Shown in pieces: positions 55,490-64,000 of a stretch of DNA of 64,000 nt (positions are counted from its first letter, which is position 1; every line of letters starts with the position of its first letter). The position numbers were made by a program, and so were the translations under genes. The notes under the pieces were generated by a model. That model did no database searches and was not told where the DNA came from. It worked only from the letters and a program-made list of their open reading frames with translations. The DNA is from Saccopteryx bilineata (taxonomy: Eukaryota > Chordata > Mammalia > Chiroptera > Emballonuridae): the NCBI RefSeq assembly GCF_036850765.1, contig NC_089492.1, positions 288,088,590-288,152,589 on the forward strand. The letters run 5' to 3'.

Positions 55490-55635
55490 GGCTCGAGTCA
55501 CACAGGCCTCGGTTGAAATCCTGGCCCTGCTGCCTACACACTGCGCAACCACCAACCCTCCCCTCCCTTCCCTGAGCCTCAGTTTCTCCATCTGTCAGAT
55601 GGGGTGATAGTGGGCCTGCCCGAGGGCTCTGGTTC
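55490..55635 (+). mobile_element. MIR SINE
   Basis: CGAGTCACACAGGCCTCGGT, TGAAATCCTGGCCCTGCTGC, then CTGAGCCTCAGTTTCTCCAT and CTGTCAGATGGGGTGATAG are diagnostic MIR words. Forward orientation. Confidence 0.8.
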
Positions 55636-57334
55636 TAGCTTAAAGGGAGACAGCTCAGGTCATGGCTTAGCATCATGCCCATCGCAAGGTCTGCCCTCAA
55701 AAGGGAGCTGTGATTAGCTCATGACCTCTGCCATCTACTCCAGCCTCTGCCGTGGTTCTGGCCCAGTTCCAGCCCTGGCACGGCCCTGACGTGTCTCCTA
55801 ACAGGTCCCCTAACCAACTGGTCCCCACTTCATCCTCTCTCAGGCCAAATTTCAACGTGCCAGCCCGGCGTGCCTGGAGCTTGTCATTCACGCAACTCAG
55901 GATGGCTCGTAGCCACCTACAAACTGAAGCCTGAATTGTCCTAGCACGTCTCCAGCCTGGTCACTCCTCCGCCCTCACCCCACCCACCCCAGCTTCCTCT
56001 GCCTCTCCCCGCGCTGCTCTGCGTCAGCATCCTGGCTACCTGTTTCCTTCCTTCCCACCTCTTTCTGCAGATGTCTCTCTGCCAGATGGACACCGGTTCC
56101 CAGCATCCCAGCTCAGGCTTCCCTGCTGGAGCAGATCTTCCCAAATCCTCTGCAGGTGGGGTTCAATCCCCTCCCCTGAGCCCCACCCATGGAGCACCCC
56201 ACACCCCTGGACGTGGAGGGCCCATCCCTCACCACGACCCCGCGCCCTCTGCGCCCACCCCCACCTCCACCCCCAGCCCCCAGTTCCGCTCTGCGAACCT
56301 TCACCGTGTGTGTTATCCACACCATTAATAAACAACGTTCTTCTGGGATTTAGATGTACTGACGCGGACCCACAGACCACAGGTTTTCCAGAGCGCACTC
56401 CCCTTTCCCGTGGCCGGCTCTGAGATGAAGACAGAGGCTTCCAGCACCCTCCCTGGCCTGATGTGTCCGCAGACACCCGTGACGTGATGTGTCTCCCCTA
56501 TCATCCCTGTTTCTCCATGGGGACAAGAAACACGAGTGCAGAAAGTACTCCCATGTATCTTGTCTCTGGGGAAGGCAAGCGAGCCGTGGCCACCTGCCTG
56601 CTCGCCATCCCTCTGGGCAGGATCATCAGGTGCCCGCACAGAGAGGGGTGGGGGCCCCGACGCCTCCTCCAGCCTTCCTTCCCTACAGGCATGTGGTTTC
56701 AAATAAATCTGTTCCGTCCTGTTGCAGAGTGATGCAAGGTGACTAGAAAGGAAGTGGGGAGTAGCCTTCCGACTACGAGCTGAGGAATGTCATGTCGCTG
56801 GAGTGTTCTGCACGTTCCCAGAAGTATGTCCTGGCTGACAAGGAGGCGGGTGACTCAGCACAGCCCCCCACCCCCGCCCGGCTCCCAGCGGAGCCTGCAC
56901 AGAACTAACAGGACAGGGGGGCAGACAGCGTGTCTCCCACGTCTGGGGGCTGCCGAGCGTCGGGTGTGCCCAGGAACTGAATAAACACACTGCAGTTTTC
57001 TCCAAGCTGGACTACAGGGGCGCCAGGGTCCACACTGCCTTCGTGTGGATGTCAGCTGTCCCCCTGGGCCCGCCCGCCCCTCGAAGGCGGCTGTGGGTTT
57101 GGATGCCCCCTCGGCAGAAGGTGGGGGTGAGGAGGCTCTGTGCTCAGATTTCATCTCTTCGGACTCCTTGGAGCTTTCGTCTAACGTGGCTCTTTCTTCC
57201 CAGTCTTCATACTTTCTCCCTCCCTCATTCTCCAAATTAAGCCCTTCCCCCCACCCCAGCAGAAAAACCAGGACAATTATGTCAAGGGCAAGAATTTGGC
57301 AACTATCTCTGCAACCGAAGCACAGGGTTCGCAG
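55636..57334. other. Unassigned stretch with three poly(A)-type signals
   Basis: C-rich with overlapping frames on both strands. Three AATAAA words in the same direction lie near 56325 (TTAATAAACAAC), 56700 (CAAATAAATCTG) and 56978 (GAATAAACACAC), each followed by a T- or GT-rich segment. They could mark retrotransposed or genic 3' ends, but no exon was recognised. Confidence 0.35.
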
Positions 57335-57674
57335 GGTTTTTTGTTTTTGTTTTTCAGAGACAGAGCGACAGTCAGAGAGAGGGATTGACAGGGACAGACA
57401 GACAGGAATGGAGAGAGATGAGAAGCATCAATTATCAGTTTTTCATTGTGGCACTTTAGTTGTTCATTTGATTGCTCTCTCATATGTGCCTTGACCACGG
57501 GCCTTCAGCAGACTGAGTAATTCCTTGCTCGAGCCAGCGACCTTGGGTCCAAGCTGGTGAGCTTTGCTCAAACCAGATAAGCCCGCACTCAAGCTGGCAA
57601 CCTCGGGGTCTCGAACCTGGGTCCTCCATATCCCAGTCCGATGCTCTATCCACTGCGCCACTGCCTGGTCAGGC
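57335..57674 (-). mobile_element. tRNA-derived SINE, type B, reverse strand
   Basis: Plus-strand view: T-rich tail, AGAGACAGAGCGACAGTCAG, CTCATATGTGCCTTGACCAC, then GGTCTCGAACCTGGGTCC and GCGCCACTGCCTGGTCAGGC. The flanks GCAGGGTTTTTT and GCTGGGGTTTTA are a probable target duplication. Confidence 0.88.
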
Positions 57675-58117
57675 TTGCTGGGGTTTTATGGTGTTCCCGA
57701 GAACAGCTCCTATCCCATCCCACCCCCCTCTGGGCACCCGGACACGGGGTGAATGAGCCCAGAGACAGAGCCCACTGCCCGTCTGCCAGCCGGCACCGCA
57801 CAGGCCCAGGGTCCTCAGAGGCCCCCTCTCACCCACGGCCCCCACGCGCCCGTCCCAGCAGAGGGTGCCCTCCTTCCAGCCTGTTGGTAGTCACCGATCT
57901 AAGACCAATAGCCCAAAGCAGCGCTGACCTGTGGACACTCCTCAGGCTTTGTGTCTAAACTCATATTTATGTACTTGGTAGAGAAAACTCAGGTTCCCCA
58001 GGGGTTCCTAACAAGAACCTCACAGTCACCAAGGGCAAGGGGTGCCACACCAGCCCTGAGGGACTCCTGAGGCTCTCTCCAACACAGATCCATCTGTGCT
58101 GAGAAGCCTAGACGCCG
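57675..58117. other. Unassigned non-coding stretch
   Basis: GC-rich flank of the minisatellite. No gene is supported. Confidence 0.35.
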
Positions 58118-58578
58118 CAGGTGGACCTACAGGTGGATATACAGGGGACAGGTGGACCTACAGGTGGACATACAGGGGCAGGTGGACCTACAGGGGCAGG
58201 TGGACCTACAGGTGGACATACAGGGGACAGGTGGACCTACAGGTGGACATACAGGGGCAGGTGGACCTACAGGGGCAGGTGGACCTACAGGTGGATATAC
58301 AGGGGACAGGTGGACCTACAGGTGGACATACAGGGGCAGGTGGACCTACAGGGGCAGGTGGATCTACAGGGGCAGGTGGATCTACAGGGGCAGGTGGACC
58401 TACAGGGGCAGGTGGATCTACAGGGGCAGGTGGATCTACAGGGGCAGGTGGACCTACAGGGGCAGGTGGATCTACAGGGGCAGGTGGACCTACAGGGGCA
58501 GGTGGACCTACAGATGGCAGGTGGATCTACAGATGACAGGTGGACCTACAGAGGGGAGGTAGACCTAAAGGCAGCAGG
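58118..58578 (+). repeat. Minisatellite with higher-order structure (18-bp and 79-bp periods)
   Basis: The left part is three copies of a 79-bp unit (58118, 58197, 58276), each made of 31 + 30 + 18 bp subunits built from CAGGTGGACCTACAGG. Copies 1 and 3 are identical and copy 2 differs at one base. The right part is about nine 18-bp units (CAGGTGGACCTACAGGGG), with C/T variation at one position (GACC or GATC), ending in degenerate units after 58517. Since 18 is a multiple of 3, the frames through it are artefacts. Confidence 0.95.
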
Positions 58579-58795
58579 CTTTGCAGCCTGTGTGTCTCAG
58601 CATCTGAGCCCATCACCACTGAAACTGCCTCTGCTCCGTGACTCAATGCTTTTTGTCAAGCTGATCAAGAGGCAGTGCTCCCTGCATTGTTTGCCTGAGA
58701 AGTTAGGGAGGTAGTGACATGGTGGCCAGAGGCTCAGGGCGCATGCGAGGCTGTACAGACTGGGCTGGCTCCCACTGCCCGTTGCCACAAACCAG
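58579..58795. other. Unassigned non-coding stretch
   Basis: No gene or repeat recognised. Confidence 0.35.
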
Positions 58796-58799
58796 TGCG

Positions 58800-59248
58800 G
58801 CTAGTAATTCTAGGTCCTGCGTGGACCGGTGTGGCGCAGAACTAAGAAAATAAGCTTAGAGAAAAAGGATGGGTTCGGGAGGTCTCTGTAAAGCAAGAGA
58901 GAGCTTGCAAAAAGCAAAGCTCCATTCCCCAACCTGCTTTATTTATAAGGCAAAGTAAGGCCATTAGCAAATCAAAGAGATTGTTAAAGCAAAGTCACAT
59001 TTCCAAGTGATCCCAAGAATTCTCCCAGGTGCAGAAAACCCCCTCCATACAGAACATCTTAACTTCACAAGACAAAGGATAAAAGAAACTGGCCTCCAGT
59101 CTTTCCAGTCTTTCTGAGAGACATTGGGGGGGGGGGGGTAGGACGAGTATAAATAATCCGGCACCATACCAAAATAGCCTTTAGCAACTTCACAGAACAG
59201 GTGAGGTGGGGGATGGGCAGACTGTCAGCTTACTGTCAGTTTCCCACA
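58800..59248 (-). mobile_element. Retroviral LTR-like segment, reverse strand
   Basis: On the minus strand the right boundary gives TGTGGGAAACTGACAG, a typical LTR start. Further in, CCTTATAAATAAAGCAGG (58933-58950) combines a TATA-like word and a poly(A) signal AATAAAG, followed by a T-rich R/U5. The left boundary near 58800 and the target duplication could not be resolved. A G run lies near 59127. Confidence 0.55.
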
Positions 59249-60541
59249 CCTCAGTCCCCCAAAAATCTAAACTGAAAAGACCCTGTTGGCTTTCAGTCCC
59301 CAACACCCCGTGTCCCAGCTGTGAGCTCATCAGCTCACCTCTCCCGGCTTCACGCTCTGCCTCTGAAGACCAGGAACAATGACAGCGCGTCTCTCATACC
59401 TAGGGTTGGAACCAGGATGAAATAACTCCCTGTTTTTGTGAAGTACCTGGAACAGTGCCCGGCACGGTCTGGTGCCTTCCCCCCGCCAAGGCCAGGTGGT
59501 GCTTTTAGGTGTGGGGCCCAGTACCGTAGGGCTTCACAGGGTCTCTGTGGGTTACATCTGACGGCCCCACCAGGACCGAGGGAGCCCAGCGAAGATCAGG
59601 GGACCCGAGTCCGGGTGAGACGCAGAAGGCACAGAAAGAAAGGTCAGAAGGTGTCGCCTTAAATGTTTCCCCACTGAAGGGTTCAGATGCACGGGGAAGG
59701 GAAGTTTTCAGCCCTTTCCCACATCTCTTGGAAGGGTGCTCCTTCTAAGGGTGAACTCAGCTTGAAGGGACTGCGGGACTCACGGTCCAGCCTGAGGATT
59801 CTTCCAGTCACCATCCGAGACCGCCCACCCCAGATCTCCCGTGGTCGGGGTCCTGACAGGCCTCAGGTGAGAAAGGCCATGCTTAAGCTTGCATCTTGCC
59901 TGACCTGGGCCTGTGTTGCCCCGGGGCCACCGCAGAGATCCCCACTGGCTGCTTACCTCCTGCCAGGCCCTGATTTCTGGACGCGTGGCGGGCGCAGACT
60001 CCCAGGATCTGTACTCACCACAGTGTGTCCTTTAGAGGAGCTGGTCAGGCTGATGCATTCGACAAGAGACCCCTCTTGTCGTCCAGGGGGCTCCCTCCCT
60101 GGCCTTTTTGTAGTTCTGTGGGCTTTGGCCACCAGAGCCCAAGGCCAACGTCTCTCCAAGCCTGACATCTTCACTGTGAAAAGAAATTAGGCAACATGGT
60201 TTTCAAGACCTTTCTACCTCTAAAAATATCTGATGGCGCTGGGTACACAAAAGGCTCCACGTTCTGCTTGTGAAAACTCAGAGCCGTGGGTAACACAGGG
60301 TCCCTCAATTCCCCGGCAACAAAAAAACTTTATAATTCTCGGTGGTGGGGAACAAGGGAAAGGATCTGTGTGAAGTGCCATTCCGGGGTCCAGGTTTATG
60401 GTTTGAGAAATGTCACCACACCTCAGACGTTGGCCAGCAAAAGGAGAGGTCACCAAACGTTCACTCTGCTGTTGGCCCAGGTAGACCGAGGCACTGAATA
60501 TATCAGGAATATGTAAAATCACTGAAATCCTCTCTGTGACA
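59249..60541. other. Unassigned non-coding stretch
   Basis: No gene is supported. A 167-codon frame at 59687-60190 has no recognised domain. A short MIR- or L2-like piece lies near 59400-59470 (GAAGTACCTGGAACAGTGCC). Confidence 0.4.
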
Positions 60542-60557
60542 ATGTTCCCTCACTTTT

Positions 60558-61013
60558 TTTTTTTTTTTCTTTTTCCGAAGCTGGAAACGGGGAGAGACAG
60601 TCAGACAGACTCCCGCATGCGCCCGACCGGGATCCACCCGGCACGCCCACCAGGGGCGATGCTCTGCCCACCAGGGGGCGATGCTCTGCCCACCAGGGGG
60701 TGATGCTCTGCCCACCAGGGGCGACGCTCTGCCCACCAGGGGGTGATGCTCTGCCCCTCCGGGGCGTCGCTCTGTCGCGACCAGAGCCACTCTAGCGCCT
60801 GGGGCAGAGGCCAAGGAGCCATCCCCAGCGCCCGGGCCATCTTTGCTCCAATGGAGCCTTGGCTGCGGGAGGGGAAGAGAGAGACAGAGAGGAAGGAGGG
60901 GGTGGGGGTGGAGAAGCAAATGGGCGCTTCTCCTATGTGCCCTGGCCGGGAATCGAACCCAAGTCCCCCGCACGCCAGGCCGACGCTCTACCGCTGAGCC
61001 AACCGGCCAGGGC
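60558..61013 (-). mobile_element. tRNA-derived SINE, type A, with expanded internal module
   Basis: Complete reverse copy from the tail T run (60555) to the head CTGAGCCAACCGGCCAGGGC. The target duplication is ATGTTCCCTCACTTTT (60542-60557) against ATGTTCCATCACTTTT (61014-61029). The internal module is repeated five times instead of one or two, making this the longest copy here. Otherwise it is close to the young consensus. Confidence 0.94.
60645..60773 (+). promoter_or_regulatory. Five tandem CTCF-like motifs inside a SINE
   Basis: Five units of 21-22 bp (starts 60645, 60666, 60688, 60710, 60731) plus a sixth diverged unit (60753-60773, GCCCCTCCGGGGCGTCGCTCT). Unit 2 reads GCCCACCAGGGGGCGATGCTCT, containing CCACCAGGGGGCG, which is near-identical to the known CTCF core. 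Units 1 and 4 have one G fewer, and units 3 and 5 carry GTG where unit 2 has GCG. Binding is inferred from the motif only. All point the same way. Confidence 0.6.
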
Positions 61014-61029
61014 ATGTTCCATCACTTTT

Positions 61030-64000
61030 GCTTTCTTAAAAAAATTTTTTTTTAAATTGGAAAATAGATGGAAAATAGGAGACTTCATTTAGCATCAGAT
61101 CCTAACCGAGCTAACATTGTACCGACCCGGGGGCCCACCGGGGTCTGCATGAAGTTTGTGCGGGCCGGAGTTATTATCCTTCAAAAGACCACAGACACAC
61201 ACTTAGAAAAGGTATAGAAAGGTCCGGGTTGGTGGCTGACGTCTCCCCTTTCAGATCATGACATAAGTCCAAAGTCACCCAGAAAAGGAAACACCCACCC
61301 TGTTCCACGTCCTACACATTGTGAAAACTTCCCAGCAAGGAATTCTCCCGAACACTGCAGACTGACCACGTCCGGGCAAAGCCTTTTCTAGGGCTGGAAG
61401 TGAGCCTCTTGGCCCGCCCCAAGCGACGTGGCAAATGTGACACACGTCTCATGATGGGGACCTGTTTCTCTACCCAAACCGGTGACAATTTTCCACCCAT
61501 AAGAAGACTCATCATATTCAAAAGCCTCTAACACTACTTCTTCTCTTCTCTAAAGTGGGACGCAGAGTCTACAAAACCGTATTTTCACCCTATTAAATGC
61601 ATTCCCTAAGTTTGGCAACTTTTAGAATAGAGAGTTAGTAGGCTCATGGGGACTTGTGACACCTGTGAGGTTTCCATACGATGACGAGTTATGTTGGCCA
61701 TGCGAGACTGTTCTTATTTGTGTGTTTGTGTATGTAAGGGGGGACACCCATGTCTCCATCTGGTGTCTTTCCAAAGCCCAAGTTGCCCTGTATTGTAAAG
61801 GGGCTACAATTCTTGTCTGGGTGCTATGCCCCCAGAGCCCAATATTCTAAAATAACTCCCTGGATACTGGGGAGCAAAATAATTTTTAGGGGGGTGGTGG
61901 GGAATGAGAATAGTTGGGATTTCAAAGATCCTGTTATTTCCGATGGTCAGGCTGGCGTGAGAGAAGGGCCAGACAGCCATGGGGAAGAGACCATGGGGGG
62001 GGGGGGGAGGGACGCGGGAAAATGAGCCGAAGGCTGGAAACACTGCGTTATGAAACGGCAGATGCTTAAAATGGTTAAAAGCACACACACACACGGTTAT
62101 AACTTCTGGTCCAAACCATTGCCCCAGGCAGTGACATTGGCTGTGAACAGAGGTATGGCCGCAGGAAGGAAGAAAAAAAGACAAAACCTTCCATTTCAAC
62201 CCTCAGACAGCCCTCACGTTACAGCAGGTGCAGCGATTGGAGGCGAATCTTTGATGGAAAATGGGAAGCAACTCCCTTCTCTCCAAGGCTGTGCTTGGGG
62301 AAGATCCCAAAGCTTGCTTCTCTCGGAAGGATCCAGGAATCCCAGGACAGAAACTCCTGCCTCCATTGACACATACTGGAAAACAGGGTTGACTCGTCCA
62401 AGTACATCAGTTTTCCCAAGTGCAAAAGCAAAATGATTTTACCCCTGTTATAGAATGGTTGCAGAGAAAACCCAACCATGGCTAGGTCGTGCTTGAGAGG
62501 TACTCAGCTTGTAGAAAACTGTCACACTGTCCAGGAAGCCAGCCTGGTGACCAGCCAGTCGCAGCCTCTTAACCAACCCACCCAATGGGACTCCACTGTC
62601 AGGGCGTTTGTAAAAGCCCCAATCAGGGGCTTTCGTGAAATGGAAACCCAAGGAAGCTGGAACATACCCCATGCAGGAGCTAGAACGTCCAGTCGTGTGG
62701 GGCTGAGAGGAGGCCACACAGTCCTGTTCCCTCGCTTGGCCCACTTCGGAAAGTATTCTTTATTTTATTCCATATTTTCCTCCTTCCCTTGGTCATGAAT
62801 AAGAATGCTTTATAGCGAGAAGGAGTTTTAGGGGTATTCTAGTTGTTTTTTATTTTACACACAGCAGGTCCCAGTACCAAGTGTTCTGACTCAGTATCGT
62901 TCAAAGGGATCGCTCAGTGTGACCCAACTGCAGGCCTGTGTGGTGGCCCGCTCACGATTTCCACGACGGGGCAGGCTCAGACGAAGGGCAGCCTTCCTCA
63001 GTCTATGCTGAAATGTGTCTTCTGTACAAGAACACCCTGCTGCACTCTGGACGGGACCCTCGGCCAGTGGGGAGAAGAGGTGGGAGGCGAGTCATTGGTC
63101 AGAGTCCCTGCCACGTGCTCGGTGATTTCCTGAGTGACCACGCTGAGACCCACGCCACGGTCTTCTGAAATAGGCATCGCCCTCCCCCACGGGCATGGAG
63201 AACGCAGGTCAGAGTGCAAGCACTTGTCCTGGGGGTGGGAGACCCAGGCTTGATGGCTCACCTTCTTGTCACTGCCCCCTCAGCCATTACCAGAGAAGAA
63301 ATGGTGTCCTGGGCAGGTGACCAACGTGAGCACTCGGCCTCAGGGGAAGGTCTGGGATAGATCAATTCCTGAAACTAGAGGATAAGCTAAGCTTGAAGGA
63401 ACAAGGCATGAAGCCAGTCAAAGACCACAGGGCATCAGGTGGGCAGAGCTAACTGGATGCCAAGGCTGGGAGGCGTGGGCCCTGGCATCCCAACTGTCAT
63501 CTGCCCGCTGTCCTGAGCAAACCCAGCCCCAGCGACTCACTGACTGATGGTGCCCTGACTCTGGAATCCTGCAGCCCCCCAACTTCTAACAGAATGTCTT
63601 ATGCTGGGTCAACTGCCGCATAAGTTCCTTTTAACACGCGACAGCTATTCCAGAGTGGGGCACAAAACCCCTGGACACCTGATGATCTGATCCACAACAC
63701 AGGGCGCAGAGGTTAAACGCAGGGCAGTCACACCACCTGGCTTTCCCTCCTGCCTCCCTCACCATCCTCATCAGCTGGGACACTTCACAGAGCCCCAGCA
63801 TGCCTGTTTCCTCAGCTGTCAAACGCAGGATGCTATGGGCCATCACAGTGCCCAGCGCAGAAGACAAAGCGAGCTGGTTTGCACACGGTGCTCAGCACGG
63901 TGCCCGGTGCATTGTCGGTGCTCCAAAGTGGGCAGCCGTGGTTGATTTCCACACAGGTCGGTCACGGCGCCGGGCCACGCTCCCCTGAAGGGACCTCACC
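61030..64000. other. Unassigned non-coding stretch
   Basis: No gene is supported; frames are short and overlap on both strands. 61110-61260 (TGTACCGACCCGGGGGCCCA onward) has retroviral-LTR-like character in reverse, but no second end was found. A G run lies at 61995-62006 and a (CA)n run at 62083. The last 1.5 kb is GC-balanced with no recognised repeat. Confidence 0.35.

Noticed and set aside
58096..58714. Three overlapping frames of up to 197 codons with regular peptide repeats
   Set aside because: The 18-bp unit is a multiple of three and free of stops in all forward frames; simultaneous open frames show it is a repeat artefact.
61110..61260. Possible reverse retroviral LTR end (TGTACCGACCCGGG...)
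   Set aside because: Only one plausible end was seen; no second end, target duplication or poly(A) signal in the right place.
1..64000. CRISPR arrays, bacterial operons or phage genes
   Set aside because: The sequence is a mammalian genome with SINEs, LINEs and LTRs; none of the repeats has the repeat-spacer pattern, and no dense coding occurs.

Overview
This window looks like mammalian nuclear DNA, most likely from a bat of the horseshoe-bat group (Rhinolophidae or Hipposideridae). The evidence is the set of tRNA-derived SINEs. Their heads, internal promoter boxes and long CT-rich bodies resemble, from memory, the Rhin-1 type SINEs of that group rather than the VES SINEs of vespertilionid bats. 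Ancient mammalian repeats (MIR, L2, L1M, MLT1-type LTRs) fill much of the remaining background. I made these family calls by eye; no RepeatMasker or BLAST run was possible.

I find no host protein-coding gene that I can support. The many open frames are short, sit inside repeats, or run through tandem arrays that are open in several frames. The only convincing protein-coding sequence is a decayed hAT (BED-finger/Buster-like) transposase at 32509-34282. It lies inside a complete DNA transposon at 31285-34549 that has terminal inverted repeats and a perfect 8-bp target duplication.

Layout. 1-9.5 kb: mostly unassigned sequence with two SINEs, an L1 tail and one short hAT element (4632-4944). 9.5-18.1 kb: an MLT1/MST-type LTR, MIR, L2 and an L1 interrupted by two SINEs, an LTR and a 50-bp palindromic hAT remnant. 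18.5-20.2 kb: a 1.6-kb non-autonomous hAT carrying a nested young SINE. 21.5-27.6 kb: reverse-strand L1 sequence used as a landing platform by a 1.33-kb solo LTR with a 6-bp duplication, several SINEs and a SPIN-like hAT. 28.8-29.0 kb: a palindromic hAT MITE. 30.7-34.8 kb: the autonomous hAT copy inserted in an L2. 35-51 kb: mostly unassigned sequence with L2, SINEs, a 630-bp polypyrimidine tract, an LTR and a CpG-rich TATA-containing segment near 45.2 kb. 52-53 kb: a hAT element split by a solo LTR. 53-64 kb: SINEs, MIR, a higher-order minisatellite at 58.1-58.6 kb, a retroviral LTR-like segment and a SINE with an expanded internal repeat at 60.56-61.01 kb.

Three patterns deserve attention. 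First, the young SINE family carries a 21-22 bp internal module whose reverse complement reads like a CTCF core motif; its copy number varies from one to five among copies here. Second, the six hAT insertions with readable target duplications all share central TA, as expected for the Buster branch. Third, the nested insertions give a readable relative chronology.
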